From assembly GCA_026627305.1 (NCBI GenBank), contig JAPNVD010000013.1, positions 89,078 to 153,077 of the forward strand: a stretch of 64,000 nt of DNA, in the 5' to 3' direction. A model generated the notes under the pieces. The model saw nothing but the letters and a program-made list of their open reading frames with translations. It ran no database searches and was not told the origin of the DNA. Source of the DNA: Sulfolobaceae archaeon (lineage in GTDB: Archaea; Thermoproteota; Thermoprotei_A; Sulfolobales; Sulfolobaceae). Positions within the stretch are counted from its first letter, which is position 1; every line of letters starts with the position of its first letter. The position numbers and the translations under genes were made by a program. Of the stretch, positions 34,416-43,467 are shown one piece after another.

Positions 34416-35624
34416 ATGAGCCTTGCTATAAAAAATGGTATAGTCTTTGATGGTACGAAAGTAATAGGTAAGAAAAATATTTATATAGAGAACGGTATAA
34501 TAGAGGAAGTTACTGAAGACGATAAACCCGTAAAGGAGGAGATAGACGCAAAGGATATGTTCGTGATGCCTGGACTAATTGATGCTCATATACACATGGG
34601 CGGTATAAAGGGAGGTAGCTTAGTTAAGGGCTATCTTTTTGAAAGCCCTCTATTAAGGATCTTGAGGGCTTCAAAGTGGGCTGAAAAGCTCTTGAAGGCA
34701 GGATTCACTACGATAAGGGATTGTGGAGAGCCTATATCAATTCATTTAAGGAATGCTATAAATGAAGGAACGATAATTGGTCCTAGAATAATAGCTGCTG
34801 GAAGACCGATAACCCAAACGTTTGGTCATGGTGAGTTCAGCCATGATATTCCTCTAGAATTCTCGAAAGAGTTAGGGTTTTCAGAGTTCTGTGACGGAGT
34901 TGATAGTTGTATTCATGCAGCAAGAAAGGTGTTGAGAGAAGGTGCGGATTTCATAAAGATCTTCGCTACCGGAGGTGTTCTATCTCAAAGGGATAGGCCT
35001 GAAAATCCGCAATTATCTTACGATGAGATAAGGGTTATAGTGAATGAGGCTGAAAAAGTGGGGACATATGTAGCGGCTCATGCACATGGTGATAAAGGTG
35101 CAAGAATTGCAATAGAAGCAGGAATAAAAACACTAGAACATGGAACTCTACTACAAGACGAGACGTTAAAGTTAATGGTACAGAAGAACGTCTCGTTAAC
35201 CCCTACTTTAACCATTCAAGAACTGATATACAGGTATGGCAAGCAAATAGGCGTTGATGAGTGGGGTTTAGAGAAGATAGTTCAAGTTAGAGAAAGTATA
35301 ACTAGAGTGATAAGGAAGGCCAAGGACTATGGAATTACTATAATTACTGGAACTGATATGGGTTTTGAGACCGGAATAGAGGAGATAGATATAGGAAAGA
35401 ACTGGATGGAATTGGTATTACTTGTGGAATTGGGTGGTCTAAAACCAGTAGAGGCATTAACTGCAGCTACTTATAACCCAGCTAAAGTTCTAGGTGTTAA
35501 TGTAGGTGAAATAAAGCCAGGTAAGTTAGCGGATATCGTGATCATTAATGGTGATCCCACTTATAATATAAGGGACGTAGCAAAGGTGAAGAAGGTAATA
35601 AAGGGTGGAATAGAAGTTAACTAA
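34416..35624 (+). CDS. Metal-dependent amidohydrolase (imidazolonepropionase/prolidase-like)
   Basis: The 402-residue TIM-barrel hydrolase has the full metal set: MPGLIDAHIHMGG (HxH), the Lys in FIKIFATGG (possible carboxylated bridging lysine), AAHAHG, TLEHGTLL, and the Asp in TGTDMG, plus NPAKVLG...KPGKLADIVI at the end. Relatives hydrolyse cyclic amides, Xaa-Pro dipeptides or organophosphates. The ATG directly follows the transporter stop; GGTGA (34406-34410) 5 bases upstream is a strong ribosome binding site. The substrate is unknown. Confidence 0.87.
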   Translation: MSLAIKNGIVFDGTKVIGKKNIYIENGIIEEVTEDDKPVKEEIDAKDMFVMPGLIDAHIHMGGIKGGSLVKGYLFESPLLRILRASKWAEKLLKAGFTTIRDCGEPISIHLRNAINEGTIIGPRIIAAGRPITQTFGHGEFSHDIPLEFSKELGFSEFCDGVDSCIHAARKVLREGADFIKIFATGGVLSQRDRPENPQLSYDEIRVIVNEAEKVGTYVAAHAHGDKGARIAIEAGIKTLEHGTLLQDETLKLMVQKNVSLTPTLTIQELIYRYGKQIGVDEWGLEKIVQVRESITRVIRKAKDYGITIITGTDMGFETGIEEIDIGKNWMELVLLVELGGLKPVEALTAATYNPAKVLGVNVGEIKPGKLADIVIINGDPTYNIRDVAKVKKVIKGGIEVN

Positions 35625-35710
35625 CGAGAAAATATGCCTTACTCAGCATTTATGTAAAGGAGGCTCAAATACTAAAACTAACATTTTCCTCTTATTTTAA
35701 AATGGAGGTT

Positions 35711-35962
35711 TTAAGGAGTCTTTAAGTGGGAAATCTCCATTAAGCGTATTGCTTCACTTTTGAGCCCTATAATATGAGGTTTGTATAACTTGGACTTAGC
35801 TATGTTTACATAGTTATAGGAACCTTCACCTTTTAAAGCATGGAGAGAAAGCTAATACACTGTTCAGCCCTCATCGTTTCAATCACCTCATCATATAGGG
35901 AACGTTCATCATTTCTCTCTGCCTTTAAGGACTTGACTTCTCTCTGCTTTGTAAAATATCAT
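35711..35962 (-). pseudogene. Decayed coding remnants in a 353-base gap
   Basis: No intact gene fits between 35625 and 35977. On the minus strand two protein-like stretches follow each other in different frames: one ending at 35833 (contains SLKAERNDERSLYDEVIETM, then EQCISFLSML) and one ending at 35711 (contains NYVNIAKSKLYKPHIIGLK, then ISHLKTP). Neither has a normal start. The first loosely recalls CopG-type antitoxins. They look like debris of a lost small gene or pair. Confidence 0.25.
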
Positions 35963-35977
35963 TTAACGTATAAAAGT

Positions 35978-37069
35978 TCATTTCATCTGATGAGCTAGAT
36001 AATAAGACAATATTGGGTCAACGATTTCGTACTTATCGTCAAACTTTTCTACTAAACCCTTGTTTCTTAGCGAATTAATTACCCTATATGGATTTGAGAC
36101 CTGAATTTGGCTTATCTTCAGCCCCTGAGCTAAGCCCTTAAGTACCTTCAGCTCGTTCCTCGTTAATCCATCTAGGTCTCTCCTAAGCTCTATCTCTACA
36201 TTGGGATCATTAAAGAAGGCATCTATACTGCACTCCTTTTCTAACACCAATCCAAGGAGGTTCAACCAGGCTGGGAAGCCCTTAGTTATCTCATAGCCTC
36301 TTTCATAAAGTTCTCTACAGCTTCCCTTTAACCCTTCATCCAAAAACCTAATTGAAGTCTCTTTGTCGAATGGTCTTAATCTTTCAATTTTAAAGAAGTT
36401 ATAAAAGGGTTCTCTAGGGTTTTCGAGCATTTCTTCAATTAACCCTACTTCTGATCCAGAGATTATTACCTCTACAAGGTCACTCTCCTGAAACCTCTTC
36501 CTCATGGTCTCTAAAATCCTAGGAAAAGGCTGTTTAAGGTACCTGATCTTCTGGAACTCATCTATCATTATTACAACCCTTTTGTTTAAATCATCAGAAA
36601 TCCTTTGAGGTAAGAGCAGTATATCATCAATTATTTCATTTGGCCTTAATTTGTCCTGCTTGAATAATGAATACTTTTCTATATAGACCTCTAGGTTGTT
36701 TAGCCTTATTCCTATACTCTTTATAGAACCAAGGAACTGGTTTAGTGAAGCTAAAACGTTTGTGAGGTTAAACTTGATCCTCAATTTTAAAGACTTCGCC
36801 AGAGAATCTAGAATGAGTTTTCTATTTAGCTCATCTCCAAACTCCTCTATGCTAGTAATCCCTTCTAGGCTAAGCTTAGCTACTATATACTTATCACTAA
36901 CTTTCAATTTCACAAAGTTTAACAGAGAGGATTTACCAATCCTTCTCGGAGCTATTATTGCGACTGGCTGTCTATTCTCTATGTAGTTTATTAGTGTTCT
37001 AACCTCCTCATCCCTATCGAAGAACTCTTCTTCATCAGTTAATTCCCTACCGAAGACAAATTTTACCAT
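35978..37069 (-). CDS. Archaeal-type STAND/AAA ATPase (Arch_ATPase family)
   Basis: The 363-residue protein begins with FFDRDEEVRTLINYI, then Walker A APRRIGKSSL near residues 40-49, Walker B VVIMIDEF near 167-174, an ISGSEVGLIEEML sensor-like segment, and a C-terminal winged-helix-like region (LKVLKGLAQGLKISQIQVSN...INSLRNKGLVEKFDDKYEIVDPIL). This is the Sulfolobus-expanded Arch_ATPase group of unknown role. A related copy lies at 55784-56866. Twin CGGTACCG palindromes at its start suggest self-control. Confidence 0.82.
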   Translation of the reverse strand: MVKFVFGRELTDEEEFFDRDEEVRTLINYIENRQPVAIIAPRRIGKSSLLNFVKLKVSDKYIVAKLSLEGITSIEEFGDELNRKLILDSLAKSLKLRIKFNLTNVLASLNQFLGSIKSIGIRLNNLEVYIEKYSLFKQDKLRPNEIIDDILLLPQRISDDLNKRVVIMIDEFQKIRYLKQPFPRILETMRKRFQESDLVEVIISGSEVGLIEEMLENPREPFYNFFKIERLRPFDKETSIRFLDEGLKGSCRELYERGYEITKGFPAWLNLLGLVLEKECSIDAFFNDPNVEIELRRDLDGLTRNELKVLKGLAQGLKISQIQVSNPYRVINSLRNKGLVEKFDDKYEIVDPILSYYLAHQMK

Positions 37070-37097
37070 ACGGTACCGTATATATATCGGTACCGTA
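37069..37097 (-). promoter_or_regulatory. Twin palindromic operator around the TATA box of the Arch_ATPase gene
   Basis: TACGGTACCGTA (37069-37080) touches the start codon, and a second CGGTACCG palindrome (37088-37095) lies 17 bases further up, centre to centre. The TATATAT between them is the likely TATA box. A protein bound here would block transcription start. Confidence 0.5.
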
Positions 37098-37107
37098 GAA
37101 AATAAAC

Positions 37108-37668
37108 TTAGCTTAGAGGATATTTTAACTCATAGGGCTTCCATCCCAGCTCTTTCCTAAACTCGTTTATCAACTCTACTGACTTCTTCTTCTCTTCAAC
37201 GCTCATGTGTTTTGTTTTTAGAACAGCCATGAACAGGGCGTAAAGCCTCGCATTGATTGTAGACCTACTGAGTCCATAATCCAGATCTTCCTTCATCTCG
37301 TCTAAGATCTCCTTTACCTCCTCTGAGTTGGTCAAATATTTAGCTCCGAAGTCCTTATCAGACCTACCCAAGTATAAGTGCCCTTTCTCCACAACTACTG
37401 CCTTTCCATCAACAAACGTTATCCTCCCCTTTGCTACCCTATCGTAAAAAGTCCAAGCCTCTGCTGCGTTTGGATCCAATTCCTTTAGTTTTATTAGGAC
37501 TATCCTCCTTATCTCATCTGTCGACATGTCCTCCTTAAGCCTTTTCTTAACCTCCTCAACTATATCGTGGGCTACCTCAGGTGAAGCTCCTGCAGCTATT
37601 ATTGAGTTATAAAGCTTTGTCTCATTGAACTCCTCGTACTGACCGTTCCTCTTCTTAATTTTAACCAT
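37108..37668 (-). CDS. Stand-alone ATP-cone domain protein
   Basis: Residues 1-90 of this 186-residue protein form an ATP-cone (VKIKKRNGQYEEFNETKLYNSI, DEIRRIVLIKLKELDP, WTFYDRVAKGR), the nucleotide-sensing domain found in ribonucleotide reductases, NrdR and 2-phosphoglycerate kinase. The C-terminal half is helical and unrecognised, without the NrdR zinc ribbon. It would sense ATP/dATP-like ligands. It sits 38 bases upstream of the Arch_ATPase operator on the same strand. Confidence 0.75.
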   Translation of the reverse strand: MVKIKKRNGQYEEFNETKLYNSIIAAGASPEVAHDIVEEVKKRLKEDMSTDEIRRIVLIKLKELDPNAAEAWTFYDRVAKGRITFVDGKAVVVEKGHLYLGRSDKDFGAKYLTNSEEVKEILDEMKEDLDYGLSRSTINARLYALFMAVLKTKHMSVEEKKKSVELINEFRKELGWKPYELKYPLS

Positions 37669-37720
37669 AATATAAAATTGTTCATCAAAACCTTTTATTT
37701 TTATATGCTGAACATAAGTT

Positions 37721-38467
37721 ATGCCTGAAATTTATGGCTATCCTGAGGATTTATGGTTTGAGCTCTACAGTAAAAGGGGTAAGAGCGGCTATAGGGGAGG
37801 TGAGGAGATAAAGGAGATCCTAGAGGCTAATGGTGTTGTTAAGGGCTCTAAGGTTCTAGATCTAGGTTGTGGAACTGGAAGGATATCCAACTATTTATCT
37901 AAACACGGCTATAGGGTTGTGGGTATAGATCTCTGTTCTCCCTGCATAGCTATGGCTAAATCTGAAGGACCTCTAGCGGAATATGTAGTACAAGATTATA
38001 ATAACCTAGGGATTAGGGGGAGCTTCGATGCTGTGCTTAGCATTTTGAGCTTTAGCTGGGATAACGATGATAATAGTTACAGGTTCTTTAGTAATGTTAG
38101 GTCATTATTGAGGGAAAATGGTGTCTTTGTGTTCCAAGTGGCAATAAGGGAGCTAGTATTTCAGAACCCTAGGTATACTAGTATAAGGAGGACTGAAAAG
38201 TACGTGGAGATCTCTGACCATAATTTCGATATAAGGACAGGCAAATTGGTGATAGTTTCAGAAGTTTATGAAGGTGAAGAAAGCAGCCTAAGGCTTGTAC
38301 ATACTAAAAGGGAGGAGATCTACATACCCTCAATTGTGGAGTACATTAGCTTAATAGAGGGCAAGGTAGGTATGAGATTTGAGAATGTTATATACCCCTC
38401 AAGACCACTTTCACATCACGGCGGTTTCATGAGGAATTCTGTGATAATGATTTTTAAGAAAGGATAA
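37721..38467 (+). CDS. SAM-dependent methyltransferase
   Basis: The 248-residue class I methyltransferase has motif I VLDLGCGTGR near residue 46, VVGIDLCSPCIAMAK, VQDYNNL and the FDAVLSILSFSW post-motif region. The N-terminus (YPEDLWFELYSKRGKSGYRGGEEIKEIL) is a common cap in archaeal methyltransferases of unassigned substrate. Divergent from the ATP-cone gene. Confidence 0.8.
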   Translation: MPEIYGYPEDLWFELYSKRGKSGYRGGEEIKEILEANGVVKGSKVLDLGCGTGRISNYLSKHGYRVVGIDLCSPCIAMAKSEGPLAEYVVQDYNNLGIRGSFDAVLSILSFSWDNDDNSYRFFSNVRSLLRENGVFVFQVAIRELVFQNPRYTSIRRTEKYVEISDHNFDIRTGKLVIVSEVYEGEESSLRLVHTKREEIYIPSIVEYISLIEGKVGMRFENVIYPSRPLSHHGGFMRNSVIMIFKKG

Positions 38468-38494
38468 ATTTGTGTTTTGTATATTATACAATAA

Positions 38495-39634
38495 ATGGGC
38501 AGTAACAAGATAATTACAATTTATGAGAACCAGGATTACCCTACGTCCATAAACGTATTCTACGTTATAGAAGGTAAGGACTTAGTCCCCATCTCTAAGT
38601 ACGCTATAAGCTATGAGGACGAATTTAACGACTGTAGTAGTGTTAAGTACAAATTGGATTACGATAAAATTAAGGATAAGAAGATCCTCTGGGTTCGAAG
38701 TAGTTCTAGGGGATACATGAGTGCCAGGATAATAGATCCACGCATGCTCGATAACCCTCTCATGTTTAGTGAACCGTCTATGCTGCCTAACGGTATTCAT
38801 ATTTCAATAGAAGATGTGCTCTCCAAGTATAATTTACCCCCTTACCCTGAGAGCCTTAGAGTTTATGTTGACTACTGGAGGAATCAGATCAGACCAATGG
38901 TTAAGGAGATCTTATCGTTCTTCGAAAAGTATAATATCTATGCCTCAACCTACGAGCATGTTGAAAACTTTTTAAGGGATATCGATTACCCGCCCATAGT
39001 ATTATTGAGCTGTGTAAAGGATCCAGAGGATGTACTGTGGAGATCATACCATGACCTTTATGTCACATGGCTTATAATTAAAATACTAAAGGAGTCTAAG
39101 GATTTCACCACATTTATGAGCCCTTCTGACTTAGATCGTAGATCTTTGAACCTAATTTTTGGCGGGTTCATAAGCCTGTTTTTAGGGGAAAGCAGTGGAA
39201 AACCCTACTCCCTGCATTCAAAGTTCCTTTTTGATCCCGAAATTGCTGTTGAAGGGTACTATCGCTATGAGGTCTCACACAAGATGATGAAGAAATGGTA
39301 TAATAGAGTAGACCCCAAAATACGCTATGATTTAGATCCCCTATTTATAGACCTGGTAATATTTGAAGGGGAAGTCTTGAGCGAAGAAGACCTAGAAAAC
39401 GATGTGAAAATAGAAACCCTGATCATGGCTAGCTACAATGGCGACTTCTCTTTCCTTTCTAAATATCCTAGTTCTTTCTCCATTATGCGAACTCTAGAGC
39501 CTAAAGAGCTGCTATTTATATCGATGACGAAGATCAATGAAAGCTTTGTCCCCAAAGAGGGTAGGATAATAGAGGAGGTTTATCCTGGGGGTAAAGGGGA
39601 AAAAGAGTTTGTAGAGTATTTGAGGAGCTTGTAG
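38495..39634 (+). CDS. Uncharacterised protein, 379 residues
   Basis: No family recognised. It is soluble and rich in Asp, Glu and Tyr, with helical stretches (EDVLWRSYHDLYVTWLIIKILKES, SHKMMKKWYNRVDP). A middle segment, LIFGGFISLFLGESSGKPYSLHSKFLFDPEIAVEG, may be a core. It starts 27 bases after the methyltransferase and may share its transcript. A purine-rich stretch follows the stop. Confidence 0.5.
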   Translation: MGSNKIITIYENQDYPTSINVFYVIEGKDLVPISKYAISYEDEFNDCSSVKYKLDYDKIKDKKILWVRSSSRGYMSARIIDPRMLDNPLMFSEPSMLPNGIHISIEDVLSKYNLPPYPESLRVYVDYWRNQIRPMVKEILSFFEKYNIYASTYEHVENFLRDIDYPPIVLLSCVKDPEDVLWRSYHDLYVTWLIIKILKESKDFTTFMSPSDLDRRSLNLIFGGFISLFLGESSGKPYSLHSKFLFDPEIAVEGYYRYEVSHKMMKKWYNRVDPKIRYDLDPLFIDLVIFEGEVLSEEDLENDVKIETLIMASYNGDFSFLSKYPSSFSIMRTLEPKELLFISMTKINESFVPKEGRIIEEVYPGGKGEKEFVEYLRSL

Positions 39635-39694
39635 AGAAGGAAAAAAGGAGAGAAAGGAAAGGAAAAACTAGGGAGGAAGGAGAAGAAAAGGATG
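39635..39694 (-). terminator. Polypurine/polypyrimidine tract between convergent genes
   Basis: About 60 bases are nearly all purine on the plus strand (AGAAGGAAAAAAGGAGAGAA and onward). Read on the minus strand this is a T/C-rich tract placed 60-110 bases after the thermopsin-like stop, the kind of sequence that ends transcripts in Sulfolobales. Confidence 0.4.
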
Positions 39695-39749
39695 GAAACT
39701 CTCAGTTTACAAAAGTGAGAATAGCTTCGCCCTTTATGGCAGGAGGAAT

Positions 39750-42700
39750 TCAGATTCTCTTCCTCATCATTAGCCCAATAACAACTGCAATTACTACTAT
39801 TACAGCTCCCGCTATAGATCCGACTACTGGAACATTTATGGACTCTACTAACGTCTCGTTTATAGGGCTATTAACTGTTATCGTTGAACCAACTGAAACA
39901 TTGTAAGTCCCAACGAATTCACCTACCATATAGAAAGGAACATTAGCCTTCAAGGTTATCGTTGAACCCTTATTATACCATGATGAGACACCATTTATCG
40001 TTACTAAATACTGGGTAACTGTTGGTACATTGATGGTATATGATGAGTTAACAACAACAGTTGGGGGTATATAGGTTGGTACTAGCCTCTCCTCAGGGGT
40101 AACATAATAGGTGTAGTTAATCACCTTAATTATGCTCCCAGCGTTTATCCATGAAGAGTTTAGGATCGTCTCAGTACCATTAACATAAGCCTTTATGGGC
40201 ATGTTTGAAGAGACGTTGATGTAATACTGTTTGATAAACGATGCAATTACCTTAAAGGGTTTATCTACAGTAAACGACACTAAGTTAATCTTAACCATAA
40301 CATACCTCTCCTCTCCAGGGACTACATAATATGTTATGTTCTCTACCTTTATGCTAGTGTTGGCATTATACCAACCTGATTCTAATGTCATGTTAGTTCC
40401 GTTAACAAAAGCATAGAGAGGGACTATTGAAGAAACGTTGACGTAAAACTGTACTAAGAACTTAGTTTCTATAGATTGTGGTGAGTCTAAAACAAAATTC
40501 TTTAGATTAATGTAAGTTAGGACTATCCTCTCACCTTTTGATGGATAATACGTAATGTTCTCTACCCTTATGCTTGTATTGGCATTGTACCAGCCTGTCC
40601 TAAGGGTCTCATTTGTTCCATTTATTAGGGCGTAAATTGGTAATTGTGATGTTACTTTTACGTAAAACTGCTCGAGGTATTTAACTATAATGGTTTCTGG
40701 AGATGAGAGCTTAAAGGATTCTGGGGATATGTAAGTTATAACATACCTTATATCATTAGAGACGTAATGGGTAATATTCTCCACTTCAATGCTAGTGTTA
40801 GCATTATACCAACCTGCTCTGAGAGTCTCATTTGTTCCGTTAATAAGGGCATAAATTGGCAATAGTGATGAGACGTTGACGTAGAATTGCTCCAGAACCT
40901 TGACTGTAACCATTTGAGGAGAATTTATAGTGAACGTTTCTGGTGAGATGAAGGTTATTATAAACCTCTCACCCCTTGATGGATAATACGTAATGTTCTC
41001 TACCTGAACTTCAGTATTAGCATTATACCAACCTGAGCTGAACGTTTCATTTGTCCCGTTGATGAGGGCATAGAGAGGTATTGGTGATTCTACTGTAACG
41101 TAGTATTGGGTAAGAGTGTTAACTTTTAGGTTAATTGGTGAATTTACTACAACTTCTAATGAGGGTGACACTGAAGTAATTACTATTCTCTCCTGCGGGT
41201 TTATATACTCGGTCTGGTTGATTATACTTATTGTTGTTCCTTGAATATACCACCCTGAGGTTAAGGGCTCCTCTGTACCATTAATATAAGCGTTTATTTG
41301 TATTGGTGAGTTAACAGTTACGTAGTATTCGTTATAGTAGTAAGCACTTATTGTCCCAGGGGAGGTTACAACTCCACTTGGTGAGAAGTCAACCCACCTC
41401 TCATAAGCTGTATTCTGTAAAACACTTTGGTAAGTGTATTGTGTGTCAGCATCAACCCAGACATTAGATGGTGCAGTTATTGTTTGCTTTTGACCAAAAT
41501 AGATGTACTGTACCTGTGGTGATGGGTAATTACTACCACCTTGAACCTCAAAGGAAAAAGTGACTAGGAACTGTTGATAATAAGTGACTGTTACCATGGT
41601 AGAACTACTATTTATAACACCAGATACCTGTGTTGGGCTAGCCCACCTTATATCCCCAGAACCTATAACCTGTTGGACATCATATGTTGTACCCAAAGGG
41701 ACGTAAATTGTTTCTCCTGAAGAGATTGGTATATCGGTTATTGTACCGTTAGGGAACTCAAAAGTGACAGTGGGGGATGTTGGTAATGGTTGGCCAATAA
41801 CGTTTATGTAAAAGGTTATAGGAACCCTTATCGTGATAATATTAACTGTAATGCTCTTAGTTATTAAATAGCCGTTTAGGAAGTTTGCGTAGATTGTGAT
41901 GGTATAACTCCCAAGGCTTTGTGGGGCTGTAATTGTTAGCTCATCGCTTCCCTGGCCGTTTAGGAATAGGTAGTATTGTGATAGTGATGCTTGTATTGGT
42001 GATGAGATGTTTAGGTATACGGGTCCTTCACCTATTATGTTGAGCGTAATGGTTGTTGATTGTCCTTCATTTAACTGTATTATTGGTGTTACAGAGATTG
42101 AGAACTGTTCTGCATTAACTACTACGTAGCTTCCACGGCTGCCCTGTGCATAACCCTCTGCCGTCAGTACGTTGTTTTGATAGATCAGTATTGAATAGTC
42201 CATAGGGACAAGAGTCTGTATGTACTCTCCCCCTGTGAAGTATGATTCGGGTATTTTGGAAGACTCTGAAAACGGGATAGAGTAGTTGTAAACCCTGATA
42301 TAACCGCTATATATGGGAGAGTTCACTTGTATCACCGTTACAGTATTTTGATCCCAAAGAAGTCCTAAAGTTCCAGTAGTTCCTCCATTAATACCAGCTA
42401 GTAGTTCTCCGCTATCTGGAAAGTAGTATACGCTATCCGTAACATCTATAACTGTTTCTGCAGTATCCGAGCCAAAATTGTAGGCGTTCTCTATTTCCTG
42501 GAAGTTATGACCATTCCAGTAGAATAGTTGCAAATATACTGTCCCAGAGTATATTAACGACTCTAAACCTCCATAAGGTCCACCCATGACTAGTTCTGCG
42601 TCCCAATAATCTCCCCAACCGTTGTATTGAAAACCATCAACTAAGAAATAGACCTGTGAGGCTCCTTGGGCATTTGTAACAGTTACTGAGTCGTATAGCA

Positions 42701-43421
42701 CCCAGCCAAGTCCATCATTGTAGTAGAAGTTTATTACTGGTTCACCTAAACTGTTGGTAGTAACGTTAACTAATAGATAAACGGTATAGGGTGTAGAGAT
42801 ACTCAGAGGGCTCCCTGGATTTCCAAATGCCCAATCATAATAAAATATAACGACTTGACCGTTAGGAAATCGTATGTAACCGTAATTTCCGTTACCTAGA
42901 AGAGAAGTAACATTAGCGTAAGGGGCAGTGTAGTTCCAAATATTATCTATAAAGAATACCGAACTGTTAGCTTCATCGTATCTCATTACGTTTTGTACCC
43001 AAAGATCATAGGTAATACCATTTGCGACATAATGTAGGTTAACGTTTAATTGAAATGATACGCAAGTAGTGTTAGAGGAAATTGGGCTAGACAAATAGAC
43101 AACACCTAACCATTGAGTGGTTTCCAGTGTATATGCACCGTTAGGTCCTATTCCGTAATCTGCAATTCCCATTGGTGCGGGCTCAGAACTATGTGATCCA
43201 TATACATTTACATATCCTCCTTTAATGTTCTTCCAACTCCTAGTTGTATTAGGAAGCACAGGAATGCTAGAATAATAAAGAGGTCTTAGGTTATAACTAT
43301 CATTACCTCTAATAGTAGTTGGATTAGTATGAGTTGTGAAAATGGTTGGAGAAGCTATGGTAATTATGACCATTAATATTAAGAGAGTTGGGACAATAAC
43401 ACTGCTTCTTATCTTACCCAT
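39750..43421 (-). CDS. Large thermopsin-family (A5) surface protein with tandem repeats and C-terminal anchor
   Basis: The 1223-residue protein has a signal/TM helix (residues 7-29), then a thermopsin-like region with PAPMGIADYGIGPNGAY, FQLNVNLHYVANG..YDLWVQNVM, FIDNIWNY and GGPYGGLES, features of the acid proteases of family A5. After a beta-sandwich-rich middle come six copies of a repeat of about 73 residues (YVNVSS-x3-IYALINGTNETL-x2-GWYNANTSI-x-VENITYY) at about 40015-41330, and a last TM helix (AGAVIVVIAVVIGLMM) with an RKRI tail. Many N-glycosylation sequons. It would stand on the cell surface in the S-layer zone. Whether it is an active protease is unknown. It follows arlJ on the same strand with its own promoter. 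Confidence 0.8.
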   Translation of the reverse strand: MGKIRSSVIVPTLLILMVIITIASPTIFTTHTNPTTIRGNDSYNLRPLYYSSIPVLPNTTRSWKNIKGGYVNVYGSHSSEPAPMGIADYGIGPNGAYTLETTQWLGVVYLSSPISSNTTCVSFQLNVNLHYVANGITYDLWVQNVMRYDEANSSVFFIDNIWNYTAPYANVTSLLGNGNYGYIRFPNGQVVIFYYDWAFGNPGSPLSISTPYTVYLLVNVTTNSLGEPVINFYYNDGLGWVLYDSVTVTNAQGASQVYFLVDGFQYNGWGDYWDAELVMGGPYGGLESLIYSGTVYLQLFYWNGHNFQEIENAYNFGSDTAETVIDVTDSVYYFPDSGELLAGINGGTTGTLGLLWDQNTVTVIQVNSPIYSGYIRVYNYSIPFSESSKIPESYFTGGEYIQTLVPMDYSILIYQNNVLTAEGYAQGSRGSYVVVNAEQFSISVTPIIQLNEGQSTTITLNIIGEGPVYLNISSPIQASLSQYYLFLNGQGSDELTITAPQSLGSYTITIYANFLNGYLITKSITVNIITIRVPITFYINVIGQPLPTSPTVTFEFPNGTITDIPISSGETIYVPLGTTYDVQQVIGSGDIRWASPTQVSGVINSSSTMVTVTYYQQFLVTFSFEVQGGSNYPSPQVQYIYFGQKQTITAPSNVWVDADTQYTYQSVLQNTAYERWVDFSPSGVVTSPGTISAYYYNEYYVTVNSPIQINAYINGTEEPLTSGWYIQGTTISIINQTEYINPQERIVITSVSPSLEVVVNSPINLKVNTLTQYYVTVESPIPLYALINGTNETFSSGWYNANTEVQVENITYYPSRGERFIITFISPETFTINSPQMVTVKVLEQFYVNVSSLLPIYALINGTNETLRAGWYNANTSIEVENITHYVSNDIRYVITYISPESFKLSSPETIIVKYLEQFYVKVTSQLPIYALINGTNETLRTGWYNANTSIRVENITYYPSKGERIVLTYINLKNFVLDSPQSIETKFLVQFYVNVSSIVPLYAFVNGTNMTLESGWYNANTSIKVENITYYVVPGEERYVMVKINLVSFTVDKPFKVIASFIKQYYINVSSNMPIKAYVNGTETILNSSWINAGSIIKVINYTYYVTPEERLVPTYIPPTVVVNSSYTINVPTVTQYLVTINGVSSWYNKGSTITLKANVPFYMVGEFVGTYNVSVGSTITVNSPINETLVESINVPVVGSIAGAVIVVIAVVIGLMMRKRI
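40015..41330 (-). repeat. Six tandem ~219-bp coding repeats in the thermopsin-like gene
   Basis: Each unit encodes about 73 residues centred on INGTNETL..GWYNANTSI and VENITYY. Units 2-5 are most alike; the first and last have diverged. The near identity of ALINGTNETL and GWYNANTSI across units points to recent duplication or recombination between them. Confidence 0.75.
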
Positions 43422-43443
43422 AAAATAAATGAAATAATCAAGA

Positions 43444-43452
43444 TTTATAAGG
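43444..43452 (-). promoter_or_regulatory. TATA box of the thermopsin-like gene
   Basis: On the minus strand CCTTATAAA is centred about 26 bases before the ATG at 43421, giving a separate leaderless transcript downstream of arlJ. Confidence 0.5.
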
Positions 43453-43467
43453 ATTTCTCTTTCTCTC

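Noticed and set aside
40015..41330. Regular repeats that could suggest a CRISPR array
   Set aside because: The period is about 219 bases, in frame, and the units are coding repeats of a surface protein, not short repeats with unique spacers.
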